Assembly (NCBI GenBank): GCA_014529385.2
Contig: CM043952.1
Location: 158,625,557 to 158,689,556 of the forward strand
DNA: 64,000 nucleotides
Direction: 5' to 3'
Origin: Adiantum capillus-veneris
Taxonomy: Eukaryota > Streptophyta > Polypodiopsida > Polypodiales > Pteridaceae
A model generated the notes under the pieces. It was given only the letters and a program-made list of their open reading frames with translations, was not told where the DNA came from and ran no database searches. Each line of letters starts with the position of its first letter. The stretch's first letter is position 1. The translations under genes were made by a program, and so were the position numbers. This document shows, piece by piece, positions 42,501-52,750 of the stretch.

Positions 42501-43079
42501 TATACCCTCCCTCTCATGCTTGTAGATTCCCACGTTCTCATTATAAGTTGGAACCCTGGTTGTTTTCTTATCATACATAAAAATATCTCCGGGTCGATCA
42601 ATGTTTGGTGGCAGTTCCTGAGCTTCTGAAACCATTTTCCCTTTCTCCACAATATCTCCATATCTGTTGTAATCTTCAGGGTTATCGACTATTAGATAGT
42701 GGTTCCCCTTTTCGTCTCGGAATCTATCTCCATCATCATAGACTCGAATTATCTCCAATCTCTGTGCTGGCCTCTCTTCGATACAAATGCACTTGCATCC
42801 TCGATAGTCAGAATAGACTAGGGATCCCCTCGAGTTTGTTCCCTCTAAGAAGATAACAGTGAGCTTGGAATCATTCAAAGGATTTAGGGAGGTGCTTCCT
42901 CCTGGCATTGGTCCGTCATAGGTGAAACCTCCTTGCTGTTGACTACCCATCATGAAGAAATATTTGTCCGACGAAGTGTTAGTATCACTACCTTCCTCAA
43001 TAATCGGTGCTAGTGGATCTAGCCTTGCCTGAGTTACACTCTCCTCGGTGGACACTAAGCTACCTTGGTCACCTGCCAC
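39570..43079 (-). CDS. Very long Gag of the giant Ty3 element, 1169 codons
   Basis: An uninterrupted frame. Residues 1-270 form a distinct N-terminal region (GSLVYSDYRGCKCICIEE, RFRDEKGNHYLIVDNPEDY, GIVFVDRYGREYQRIL) that I do not recognise. After a Pro/Gln-rich linker comes the standard plant retrotransposon Gag core at about 420-590 (AATWFDSVERRDFESMEEVF, FKQKDGESVRKASLRLKRY, LMLIFIQGLRNMDLQKDL). Two knuckles follow near 830-860, both C-x2-C-x3-H-x4-C, one residue shorter than canonical. The tail is Lys/Glu-rich. Ordinary Ty3 Gags are a few hundred residues. The first codon is GTG where MAGDQ would be expected, so the start ATG has probably mutated; the next ATG is about 42 codons in. Confidence 0.85.
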   Translation of the reverse strand: MAGDQGSLVSTEESVTQARLDPLAPIIEEGSDTNTSSDKYFFMMGSQQQGGFTYDGPMPGGSTSLNPLNDSKLTVIFLEGTNSRGSLVYSDYRGCKCICIEERPAQRLEIIRVYDDGDRFRDEKGNHYLIVDNPEDYNRYGDIVEKGKMVSEAQELPPNIDRPGDIFMYDKKTTRVPTYNENVGIYKHEREGIVAYFRSKEPYLNELSKDKVLYLFSYETAMGKGIVFVDRYGREYQRILLNKVEKATGPGASAYAPEEVPRAPYTPSKSTNPFSEDYDASSHSTRPQAFNNQKQPTNQPSLHAWLQQSATLEQDRNRDGYQDARGLRDLQEPPLYSRYQGESKPKTQGSTKPGGPPLERVRRDEPSLARTIRNYGLGAPLGEEPAYYRRPGEVYQLGRGDPMMRFVEHCRIRPSQVQKWVNKKYTGNRDPRDHVAAFVRVIRAEEVLDFPTQFAGFGLTLEDDAATWFDSVERRDFESMEEVFDEFIEEFSQRGIAHNTVSQIHKFKQKDGESVRKASLRLKRYVKFCPVEELPTQSRLMLIFIQGLRNMDLQKDLHMKRSMTLNELTNEALYLVDNCAVYKEGEFKDLDDDSSSQQSGRKSSKTAPKGEVAVNQEQLVDEVLKKINLYAKPQAKQPKWCAIEQKWTNHGTEECYYNKGYVRERPYAPQALIASPQVPPMPRYQAGNLPGPVVVERPQPVLGQQPPLPGLRPVSIRYTPTVTESEDKALVPMHEYYEDPNGYAANSVYYPLEEPSTPEPWSMIGSIGPPTAAQAAGEGRYSLDERTFLFIANGGMGGKRHAYQQRGAQGAPQQPKGPCYKCGGDHWLRDCPHDEIIRVNAYCTECGVTHLIPDCPKNPSKGAKTTLNMLETVFSSGGSENETIIPIQAVIRAQAQRMMNEPIVEEPKTDAQSSETKNQISTWKARKACMKSRKEREQTARSKELKHTKDRLEQLEDLASLSSHTTATIAPKEIAEPKSAGSGGSVLADKVNEQLDTLLKAYEARLKKNQTQEQRWMTYPYAEIEKQRLKMCKKMIETTQSLMEDPLGKPTNLHEAPAPTPIHPTLEEQVETKERLTNAYESRGEPIIVSNTTDEASDGFQPKTLTEMGKDYNSLDDLWKQIREANEGNRMSNHMNSKRKEKNVISPPIEEFEARSQMNFEIHSQGGDQ

Positions 43080-44917
43080 CTTCTCGTCTCTAAGAATGTA
43101 TCTTCCTGATCTTCAATTCATCAAACTTATCAATGCAATTAATCACAAATCCAACCATTCACCCGGCAAAGGATCAGTCTCCGCACAACTTCTTGCTTTG
43201 TTGCTGAATATACCTATACAGAAGCGTTTAATTTTGGCAATCGAATCAAAGCATTTATCTGCTAGAGGTTATCTTAGTAACGATTGGTATAACTAGAGAG
43301 TTAATCTCAACCACTATATTTTATACACTGCTGATGTTCTGGATTAGGTCTGTTATTCTAGAACTGTACTTCCCTCGGATGTTGGTCAATTTACGCGAAA
43401 AAGTCTGAATTCAGTCTTTGCTCCATCAAATGGACAAACAAGGTCCAAATTTACTTCTGAAAGAAGTTCTAAAACCCTTAAGCCAAATGGAATCTCACTG
43501 TCTAAGCCCGGTCAAATTTTCTCTTCAGTAGGCCCCAGTAGACATCCTACGCGTAGGATGTCTCCTGCTTTGTTTTGCTTGGATTTTTCCACTATGGATT
43601 CCCCTTTATGTGCTGAGTCCACAGCTGTTTTTACTTTTTGATTTGGACACCTGTAAGCTGGTCAATGGACCAGAAATCTGTTCCGACAGCCTGTTGCTGA
43701 TCTTGATCGGTCTAATCAACTCCAATTTGGACCAAAATTGACCAGGAGGCTTGCCTCAGGCTATACAACACCTTGCTATGCCCCCAGTCAGTGTATGGCT
43801 TCAATTTCTTGCTTTAAACATCCTACGTGTAGGATGTCTTTTTCATCAGAATGGCTTCAAATTCAAAACACAGGCTCCCCTTGAGTTGCTGATCACTTTG
43901 GTATGCTCAAAATTTGGTTTCGAGTGCAAAATCACATTGAAGACATCCTACGTGTAGGATGTCTTTTTGGCATGTTTGACCCCAGACTTGACCCACAGCT
44001 TCCCCTTGATGTTAGCAACCCAGTGGTATGCTTAGATTTTGGTTTGGATTTCAAAAGTCCCCAATTTTAGCTGTTCTTGCCTTTTCCAGTCAAAAGTGCT
44101 AAAGTCTGCTTTGAACCCAATTTTCTCACCCAAATGAGATGAAACCCCTCTCAGTCACTCAATATATCATGCAATTCATGCTCATGCAGCCATCTTATGG
44201 TTTTTGTCTTAAAATAATTCTTTGGCACAATTTGGGTAGGATGTCTGGCAATTTCAATCTATCTGGCCTTATCCTGTCAAGATATGGTCAAATTTCCACT
44301 TTCTAGTTGAAATTAGGGTAAACCCACCTCCTGAACATACTAGTCAACTCAAAATCTCAAAATTCCCACCAAATTAGCCTGTAGACATCCTACGCGTAGG
44401 ATGTCTCCTGGCTTGAAATTAATTTTTTTCCTGACAGAAATGCTCTTGATGCTCTATAGCTCTATCAGAAACACTCACAGTAACTTTTGGACTTCACTTA
44501 GGCTTTCAAACACACTTTTGCGTCTTTTACAAACTTGTGATGAATTTACCAAGCAAGTATATATGCATGAAGTGCTCTAGATCCTGAATCATGATGTCCT
44601 ACTTACTCTACTCCTACTCATCATGTGAAATGGTGATAATGGTGTTTTGGTTGCTTTCTGGCCTCTCCGGACTCTCAAGCTCTCCTCTCACCACTTCTAC
44701 CACTCCAACTCCTACTCAAGAACTCAACTACTACCTAAAACTATCTTAGTCTACCTAAGTCGAAGGATCTAGGCCAAACACACGCTCCCTAGACTCCCTC
44801 TAAGACCTAGAGAGTCCTCCACCCTCTGATCCTATCTAAATTCTTAAACGAGAGTCTTGGCAAGCCAAAAATCCCTATCCTCAAGGATTAGTCTCGGTCA
44901 CCTACCTAAGGTTTTCG
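43080..44917 (-). other. 5' leader of the giant Ty3 element
   Basis: 1.8 kb between PBS and gag with no significant ORF. It holds palindrome cluster 1. The PBS-proximal 300 bases (pyrimidine-rich on the plus strand) resemble the leader of the element at the right edge (63,366-63,560). Confidence 0.75.
43540..44406. promoter_or_regulatory. Palindrome cluster 1 in the 5' leader
   Basis: The same 24-bp palindrome as in cluster 2: perfect at 43,540 and 44,383, one change at 43,941 (CGCG to CGTG), two or more at 43,816. A half-site occurs near 44,236. Spacings are 276, 125 and 442. The changes are mostly CG to TG, as expected from cytosine methylation decay. Flanks come in two types shared with cluster 2: TCTTTTTCATCAGAAT at 30,771 and 43,838, and GTCTCCTG at 31,624, 43,561 and 44,404. 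Confidence 0.7.
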
Positions 44918-44935
44918 TCCCCGGCAACGGCGCCA
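44918..44935 (-). other. Primer-binding site (tRNA-Asp)
   Basis: Minus-strand TGGCGCCGTTGCCGGGGA, one base after the 5' LTR. It matches the 3' end of plant tRNA-Asp(GTC). Confidence 0.92.
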
Positions 44936-44936
44936 A

Positions 44937-45868
44937 TGTTGGACGGATACGCCGCGACGGACGTCAGCACAGCGAGAACTCACCTAACAAGATTTGTCAG
45001 CTAAGGACGAAGCTTGACCCGCAGGCACGTGGAAGGAAGCATATGGTGTCAACCTACACTCAACCGACTCCTAACTAATTCCTACAGAGGTCTCTACCAA
45101 TTGTCTAAGTCACAGCCTTCAAGAGTGCATAAGAGGAAACTTCCTACAACGCTTTCTAGAGCCGAACACCCATCAAACAATCTTGAAACACCATAGAACT
45201 TGAAGGAGACCCTACTAATACCAATAGGTCACTCTCCCTAAAGTCTATGAACCAAAACCCCAACCCAAAACACCCAGTGCAAAATCACGCAGGATGTCTG
45301 GCCGAAATTTGCAGGTCTTCATTTCCGAAATCTAAAGTGCCTAATGTGTAGCTCTACTCAATGTGAACGCGTGGTTATGCTGCAATGAAAAATCGGACAA
45401 CGTATGCTCACCAAATCACCAGATGAAGCTCGTAGAAGGAGCTCGCAAAACCAGACCATACGCGCGCAATGTAGGTAACGGCGTGTAGCTCTCGTGGGGG
45501 GTAACACGCTGCACTTCTCCGCACTCGATTCCGACCACCGGTGCACACGTAGCGTCAAGATGAAGCTCACACTCTCTCTCGTACACATTACACTCACTCA
45601 CAGACTTCAAACTTGTTTTTAAAAATGACAAAAGGTTTTTTCATTAAGGTCAAAAAGTGGTATATATACCTTACAATTCTCAAACCCTAAAGTTTCAAAT
45701 CAACCATCTACTCCATCTAACTATCAAAACTGGGATACAATCTGGAAACTTCTGTAAGTCCCAATATTTACAAGGTGAAAATTCAGGTTTCCTCAATAAA
45801 TGAATAATTAATAAAAATGATAATCTTCTGAGTAGTTAGTTTCCGTGGGGTGTGTCCAGCTTCTAACA
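44937..45868 (-). repeat. 5' LTR of the giant Ty3 element
   Basis: 932 bp, a near match to 16,423-17,361. It is followed at 45,869 by the TSD GAATA. Confidence 0.95.
45659..45670 (-). promoter_or_regulatory. Candidate TATA box of the giant element
   Basis: GGTATATATACC, a 12-bp palindrome about 200 bases from the U3 end of the 5' LTR and conserved in the 3' LTR. A plausible RNA polymerase II TATA. Confidence 0.5.
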
Positions 45869-45873
45869 GAATA

Positions 45874-45980
45874 TGATGACGGAAGTTATGGCGGAATTAG
45901 TATGTTCCTGTTTCTGTGTTCTGTTCCAGTTCCATTTTGACTCCTGTGTTTGCCCATTCTGAATGTCTGTACCTTAAACA
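45874..45980 (+). repeat. Outer element 3' LTR, right part
   Basis: It continues the sequence broken at 16,422 (tgatgacggaagttatgg) and ends CTTAAACA. The five preceding bases are the duplicated GAATA. Confidence 0.92.
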
Positions 45981-45985
45981 AGACC

Positions 45986-47595
45986 CATGACATCCTTGTG
46001 ACCATCCAAGACATAGAATAAAAGCATTAGGCTTGAACTTAATTTCTATCCTCAACTACATATCCCAGTGTAGAAGTACCATGAAAGACTAGCCTCAAAC
46101 TTAAGTTCATGCCTCCTCTGCATAGGCCAGTTTAGCACTAGGGTGCAAGGCTAGACTCATGATATCCTTGTAGACATCGAGGTCATAGAATAACACTTTC
46201 AATATTGAACCTAAGTTTGAGCCTCAAGTGCATATCCTATTCTTACAGTAGGATTACCATGAAATACTAGCCTCATGACATCATTGTGGCTACCAATGGC
46301 AAGAGTCTTGAACTTAAGTCTGAGCCTTGCCTACATATTCTAGTGTATCCCTACCATGCAAGACAAGCCTCATGACATCCTTATGGTGGCGGCTACCAAG
46401 GGTATAGAACAACACCTTTAGGCTTAAACGTACCTTTGAGCCTCCTTGGCATCTCCTACGGTAGCACTAGGGTGCAAGACTAGCCTCTTGACATCCTTGT
46501 TGCTACCAAGGGCATAGAATAACACTTTTAGGCTCCCACTTAAGTTCAAACCTTATATGCAGATATTAGTGTAGCACTAGAGTGCAATGCTAGACTCATG
46601 ATATCCTCATGGCTACCAAGGATAAGCAGCTTGAACTTAACTTTGAACCTTGCCTGCATACACTAGTATAGCACTATTGTGCAAGGATAGCCTCATGAAA
46701 TCCTTGTGGCTACCAAGGGCATAGAACATCAATTTTAGATTCAGACTTAAGTTAGAGCCTCAAGTGCACATGCTAATGTATGGCTAGCACCTAAGATGAG
46801 CCTCATGAAATCCATGTGGCTACCAAGGGCAAGCAGCACAAACTTAAGTTTGAGACTCACCTATGTATGATAGTGTGTCACTAATGTCCAAGTCTAGCCT
46901 CATGACATCCTTGTGGATACCAAGGGCATATATTAACACAACAAGGTTCAAAATTAATTTCAAGCCTCAATTGCATATGCTAATGTAGCACTAGGATGCT
47001 AGGGTGCAAGGCTTGCCGCATGACATCCTTGTGGCTACCAAGGGCAAGTGAATCATTTGCATATGCTATTGTAGCACTATCATGTAGCAACAACCTTATG
47101 AAATCCTTATGGCTACCAAGGGCATAAAGCAACATCTTCAGGCTTGAACTTAAGTTTAAGCCTTTCCTACATATGCTAGTGTAGCACTAGGATGCAAGCC
47201 TAGCCTCATGAAATCCTTGTGGCTACTGAACTTTAGTTGAGCCTTAACTACATATGCTTGTGTAGTTGTAGCATCTAAGGCTCTCCATATGACATTCTCA
47301 TGGCTACCAAGAGCATCGAACATTAGCTTTAGGTTGGAATTTAAGTTTGAGATTCCTCCCCATATGCTACTCTAGCACTACCATGCAAGAATAGCCTCAT
47401 GAAATCCTTCCAGATACCAAGGTCATAGAGATTCAATTTAGGATCAAGCTTAAGTTCAAGCCTAGCTTGCATATGGTAGTGTAGCACTAGCTTTCAAGGC
47501 TACCCTCATGACATCTTTGAGGCAATCAAGGACATAGAACAACACCTTTTGGCTCAAACTTAAGTTCGAGCCTCGCCTACCCATGCAAGTGTAAT
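45986..47595. repeat. Satellite array, block 2
   Basis: Same monomer as block 1 (catgacatccttgtg, ctaccaagggcatagaa, cttaagttNgagcct, gtgtagcacta), about 15 copies and somewhat more diverged. It is the right-hand continuation of the array split by the retroelement nest. Confidence 0.93.
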
Positions 47596-47659
47596 ATTTA
47601 ACGTAAAACCAATGTTCTTGTTTGGGTTCTTAAATTTTATACATATATTTTTCAAGAGG

Positions 47660-47953
47660 AATGGAGGCTTCCAATGTACCAACTACATTAGGTATTCATG
47701 GCGCGCTCTTGTAATATCCAGTCAAGCCAAGACTATTGCTCCAAAAATAAAGGTTGATAAGCCATTTGAATTAGCAAAAGAAGAAGGAGTGAAATGGTTT
47801 GTGCATACCTACGATATGGATGCAAACTGCAAAGGTGATGTCCATCTAAAGTTTCTCAAGGTGAGATGAAATATAGAGGGGGATTGTTGTGGGTGATATC
47901 CATCTAGAATTTCTCAAGGTGAGATGAAATATAGAGATATGGGGATTGTTGTG
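47660..47953 (+). pseudogene. Exon-like fragment of an unrecognised gene, donor duplicated
   Basis: After a T-rich tract and ag, a frame reads YSWRALVISSQAKTIAPKI and FELAKEEGVKWFVHTYDMD to LKFLK. It ends at a good splice donor (aag|gtgag, 47,860). The exon end plus donor is duplicated in tandem (47,834-47,891 and 47,892-47,953, with small differences). The protein family is not recognised. It starts exactly where the satellite ends. Confidence 0.4.
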
Positions 47954-48421
47954 GGTGTCAAAGATGATTTGGGTGCAACAAAAATGCCATCCTTTTTATA
48001 TATATACTAACTATTGAGAGACCACAAAGGAAAACAAGATTTGCTTATCACTGGTGAGCAGTTTTCATGTAGTAACAAACATGAATGGTAGCAAACTAGG
48101 AAAAGAAAACTCTATTGTAAATTTTGGGCTTGAAGATCTTTAAATTTACTGATCAAGAAGACTCGTTTGTGGATTGTATGGATGACTTGGTGAAGGTAAT
48201 GAAACATGCAGTATGTTTTTATGGGAGTGGTGTGGTGCAAGTCAAGCGTCTCTTTGCAAGACAATCAATGGAATTGTATGATGCAAAAATAGAAGATTCC
48301 AACAATCTTGACATCAATGAGAAACAAAGGGGTGGAGAGTATGGTGATTAAAATGAAGACCATTGTAATGTAGACAACGTGGATGATAGTGAAGTTAAAG
48401 AAGCTACAAATTTTGACCATG

Positions 48422-48468
<47 letters not shown>

Positions 48469-49079
48469 GATAAATCAGTCCAGTTGTGGATGTTAAGTGA
48501 GCAATAGTCAACACTGAAGCTAATGAGGATTGTGATGCAGGTGATAAGAGTTCACAAGAGGATGATGGAAACCCTCATAACATTGTAGTAGCTAATGCAA
48601 AAGGTAGGAATGCTTATGAGAGTATTTGCAATACCAAGTTTAATGATGTATGCAATTCTCATGTACCAACAAACTCCCAAAATGTGAAAGGTAGAAAATC
48701 ATATTGAATTGAAGCTTAAGGTTCGTGAGAAACTATTTTATTTTGACTACCTTGTGTCTTTATCTAGAAACATTTCATAATATGGTACAACATTTTGTGA
48801 AAGTTGTTATGTGATACTATACAAATAGTGGTTTTTCAAATATTTTTTCTTGGTATCAATCGACTGAGTGTTATCTATGCACATCTATTGTTAACACATT
48901 ATGGGAGGATCAAAATTGAGATTGCGCCTCACTAATTAGAGAAAGTCATCACAAAGAATGTGTTTTCTATTTAGAGTTCCATCCACAAATTATAGCAAGC
49001 TTAAGAATGTAGCTATTATTTAAGGGCTAGCAATTTTGGTTTTGGTGAGACAAGAATAACATTATCAGCCATTGTTGAG
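47954..49079. other. No confident gene; GA microsatellite
   Basis: A 75-codon frame at 48,124-48,351 (KFTDQEDSFVDCMDDLVKVMK) may be another exon of the neighbouring relic. A (GA)n run lies at 48,424-48,462. The rest is A+T-rich. Confidence 0.4.
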
Positions 49080-49360
49080 GCTAAATCTGAAGCTCGAGCC
49101 TAACCAGAAGATCTACTAAATCTCTAGTTTATGAGCCTCAACCACGAAAGTCCTTGTCACAGACTCCTAGGTGAGTGGTTTAAAGTGAGGCTCAAAGTTC
49201 CATATCCTAGTGAAGCAGTTACATATATAATGTGTGACTAATAAACTTTTTGTAGCTAACAAGATATTGAAATTTATTTTGTAGGCTCAAAATTATGTTT
49301 AGGCTTTGCATCCATATGTTAGTGTAGCACTACCATGTGGGGCCATACTCATGAGCATTG
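49080..49360. repeat. Isolated satellite relics
   Basis: Degenerate monomer pieces, for example gctcaaaattatgtttaggctttgcatccatatgttagtgtagcactaccatg near 49,285-49,340 written here only to show order: dyad, then promoter-side block. They show the array once reached further right or was dispersed. Confidence 0.6.
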
Positions 49361-50400
49361 TAAAAAAATAATTTTACAAATAACAAAAATATATATAGAT
49401 TATGAATAAAAAGGGATCATACCTTGAGAAGTTTATAGATAAAAGGTTTCATAAATAGGCTTCTTGGTAAAGTATTTTATTGGGGCAACACATGAGAAAG
49501 CACAACACAATGTTTGAAAATGTAGCTATAGCCATTGATGGAGTTTTATCTTTCCTAAGAATGAATTCTAAATTACTTGGATATCATGTTACTATGTCAA
49601 TTGGATTTTATTTTGTATTTTGGTGTTTTTAAACACCACACTCTTTTGAGGGCCTTCAATTCCAAATTTCATTTTTGAGTATTTCTTTAAAAACAATTGG
49701 TATCAATATTTTGATATAGCCAAAGAATTAACCTTAATGTCTCAAAATTGAGTATTTTTTAGTATTTTGATATAGCCAAAGATTTAACCTTAATGTGTCA
49801 AAATTGAGAAATTGATTTAAAGCACTTCTTTTACATGAAGATTGTTGTATAATACAAATTAAGTTTAGTGACATGCATCCCTCATGCGTCTGATGTCATT
49901 GCAATTAATGTATGTACCTATGTCTTTAAATACACACACTCCTATAAATATATGTCAAGGAATATATTTTAATGGGACATAGAGTGTGCCCGAATATAGA
50001 TGACATCTAAAACCACACAAAAGTACTAGGTTTTCTATTAAAAGGATAAAAAATGGGACTTGAATATTTCCCAAAATTCTTAAATATGTCTTATATGTTC
50101 TTTGTGTGGAAGGGAAACCAGAGAACAGTAGCATGGACTCATGCCATAAAAGAATAAATTTTCTACATCAAAAGATAAGCATTGTAGAGTTCTTTGTATA
50201 GTTATTGATCCCACCAAAGTTCCTGAGATTGCTTTGCTCAGCAACCTTCAAAGAATGAACTTGTAAGTGCATTTTGTAACTTTTAGGATTAATGGGAATT
50301 CATTTTAAATTTAAAGTCAATTCCAAGTTCTTAATTTATTTTTTGGTTGTTACTAGTATGAATTCCCATTCTCTTCTTACTACACATGTTTGGGATGAGA
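49361..50400. other. A+T-rich intergenic DNA
   Basis: Contains a near-duplicate 60-base block (gatatagccaaagaNttaaccttaatgt at about 49,715 and 49,768). No gene is recognised. Confidence 0.5.
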
Positions 50401-50433
50401 TTGTGAATTTGTCTCACATTTGTGCTGCAGATC

Positions 50434-50551
50434 CTGACGTTTACCTAAAAGCTCTACTTGAGAAGGATCAGAAATTGATTGCGGATGTCAAAAAATACTA
50501 TTCTAAGGGGCAGGAACCATGGTATCCACTAACACATAAATATCTTGCATA
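50434..50551 (+). pseudogene. Exon-like fragment
   Basis: After a possible acceptor (tttgtgctgcag), the frame reads PDVYLKALLEKDQKLIADVK, YYSKGQEPWYPLTHKYLA and stops. Codon use and charge pattern look protein-derived. The family is not recognised. Confidence 0.4.
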
Positions 50552-50799
50552 GATTGTCTATGATCTAAGTGGAATGCTTTCTCTCTCTTTTGTTTTAAAT
50601 GCCTTCCATTTTGGCAATGAGTGTATATTATTTACTTTGTGTGATAGGTGCAAATAATCAAGGAATACAACACAAGGGTGGATCAACTCTCTTGCAAAAG
50701 TTTATCTATTGATGAGGATTTAAAGAAATCGTAGGAGAAAATATATCATACCTCACTACAAAGCACAGTGATAAGATTGGAAAGGTTGCAAGTTTTGTT

Positions 50800-51774
50800 C
50801 TGTGAATGATATGGTTTAAATGGCATATAATTTATGTCAATTTTTTGAGTGTTGTAAGCTTCTTAACATTTTGGACCCACATTGGGTTCCGATTGGCTAG
50901 CAAAAGTTTTGTCATTGAAATGGGGCCCTGGAAGTTGGGCAACATTGGAGAAGATCAATTTAATTATTGCTCTAGATGCTCCAATATAAAACAAGTTGTT
51001 GTGGTTGTCTCTCCTAGAGTAGACAATCTCATTAGAGCTGCATGGCATCAAAAAAGGAGACCATGTGTATAGAATATAAGTCTTCTCATACTACTAACTT
51101 TTGACGCTTTGAGTAAGTATTGGATGGTTCTTCAATTTGTTTTTATTGGACTCTAGCTAGCTTTGTCGGGAGGGTCTCTTGGCTAGGGTCTTTGAAGAGC
51201 ATCACAATTAGCGAGGGATATGTTGGGCACATGTGGAGATGTAGTATTGTCATTGATTGCACTCGAATGTTCTACTTTGAGGATATAAAACTTGAAGCTA
51301 GGCCTTATCTCTTTCCTTTGGAGGTGTCTTTGGAAATGAGAACAAAAGATGTTAATAAAGAAGCCTGCAAAAAGATAGAAACTTTGTGTATGGTTGCACA
51401 GAGATTGACATTTAGGTACTTTTGTTATCATACTGCAATGTAATTTATTTTATTTATATACGTGCACAAATAAAAATGCAATACATTTGTTGTCAAGATT
51501 CTTGGTCTTTTTGGTGTCTGAGAAGATTCTTCTTTTGATTCCACTACTTGCTAGAAAGTAGACACAATTGAACATACCCGATTCATTCATTTATTCGGAG
51601 AAATTGCATAAGCTTTCTTCATGGGATATTGAAGCTTGTACTTGCTTGATTGATATGGAGAAAGTCCGTGTGCTAGCTCACAAGAAAGACCTCAAAGATA
51701 CCATGCTCAGAGATGGAGCTTTTGATGCCATTAGAGCTGAGATGAAAGTTCTTATTTGCATTTTTAACCTTTAA
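50800..51774 (+). pseudogene. Further exon-like fragments, same strand
   Basis: Three frames: 50,806-51,072 (a competing frame reads KWGPGSWATLEKINLIIALD with stops), 51,120-51,443 (FEDIKLEARPYLFPLEVSLE) and 51,568-51,774 (LSSWDIEACTCLIDMEKVRV, AHKKDLKDTMLRDGAFDAI). With the two fragments upstream they may be exons of one decayed plus-strand gene spanning about 4 kb. No identity is assigned. Confidence 0.35.
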
Positions 51775-52750
51775 ATGTATAAAGTTTGTAATTTTAAAGT
51801 ATTTTCATTTCAAAGGGTTGTCTTGAAAAGGGAAGGAAGTTGTAGCAGACACTTCTGCGATGGTTTGATGAAGGAAGCTATGTCATCCTCACATGGTTGT
51901 ACTACCACCCGTACTCACAATCCACATTGTAGTTTATAGTCATTTACAATTACTTTTTGTCTAATTTTGAACAGTGTTTTTCTTAGATTTTGTGGTTCTT
52001 CTTGATTGCATCGTGTCTTTTCCTTTCATTATCCAATTAATATCATGATGCATGGTCAGACTAGTCATGATTTTGATGGATGCATTGCTGTCATTGGGGA
52101 TTAAATTCCATGTTAGGATATTTTTCATTGGGAGTCAGGTCTCCATCTTGGGATATGATTCATCAACATATGCTCAAGGCCCGCCCAAGTGATCTTGTTT
52201 ATAGGTGAAGTAGCAAGTCAGTTGCATGAGCTGCAGATTTTATTTTCTTAGACCTTCCTTCTGGAGGTTTGGTTAGTAGGTATGGTGTCAATCCTATGTG
52301 GGATAGGATCATAGAGGATCATGTTCGTGTTGGAATTCTTCTTACATGGAACACCTTATCAGACTCGGGATAGTTGTTAATCATGGCCTCTTTCATAGGT
52401 TTGTAGTCATTTACCACCTCAAAGTACGTAGTTTGGAGTTCACATGAAAAAATCATTAACCACTCATGTGGTGATTTGCATTTCAAGTGATTCACTTTGA
52501 CGGGTTGAGAGGTTGAGCATTCCTTTGAACATGCATATTTATCGATGGATAGCGGTGCTTCATCATACTCCCTATGGCTTCATGGAGACAAAGTTAATGT
52601 GACAGCTATTTTTAATTTGTAGTTATCATATACTTTTATTTACGTTGTGTACCTTTCCCAAAAGATGTGTGTGTAGTTTGAGACCTTGATGTTTTACATG
52701 GTGCATCGACAAGGTCCAACACCGCCCATTTACATAGTTAACAATATGAC
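51775..52750. other. No confident gene
   Basis: Short protein-like stretches with stops (for example MWDRIIEDHVRVGILLTWNT near 52,300) suggest more decayed coding DNA. Nothing is assignable. Confidence 0.35.

Larger units (their letters stand above)
16423..45868 (-). mobile_element. Giant Ty3/gypsy element with accessory 3' ORF
   Basis: LTRs of 939 bp (16,423-17,361) and 932 bp (44,937-45,868) have TG...CA ends. The TSD is GAATA on both sides (16,418-16,422 and 45,869-45,873). Without its two internal insertions the element is about 20 kb. Minus-strand order: LTR, PBS, leader, gag, protease, RT-RNase H, integrase, second protease-like ORF, internal PPT copy, second leader-like block, ORF-X, PPT, LTR. 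RT before integrase identifies Ty3. The two LTRs differ at roughly 4% over the first 370 bases, which is older than the copia element inside it. Most genes have stops or frameshifts. Confidence 0.95.
10896..45980 (+). mobile_element. Outer LTR retroelement inserted in the satellite
   Basis: It starts TGTTAAGCC and ends CTTAAACA, near-inverted LTR termini. The flanking 5-mers are agact (10,891-10,895) and agacc (45,981-45,985), a TSD with one change. Joining the flanks restores the satellite text gctagact-catgacatcc. Its own DNA is 10,896-12,003, about 15,515-16,422 and 45,874-45,980; the rest is later insertions. It encodes a CCHC-knuckle ORF and a coiled-coil ORF, but no pol of its own survives. 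A tail near 15,540 (HLRTNIF) resembles the last residues of Ty3 polyproteins, so a Ty3-related non-autonomous element is my best inference. The LTR halves differ by roughly 4%. Confidence 0.8.

Noticed and set aside
16423-45868. Endogenous pararetrovirus or retrovirus with an envelope gene
   Set aside because: LTRs, PBS, PPT, TSD and an integrase show a retrotransposon. ORF-X has no signal peptide, membrane span or fusion motif that I can see.
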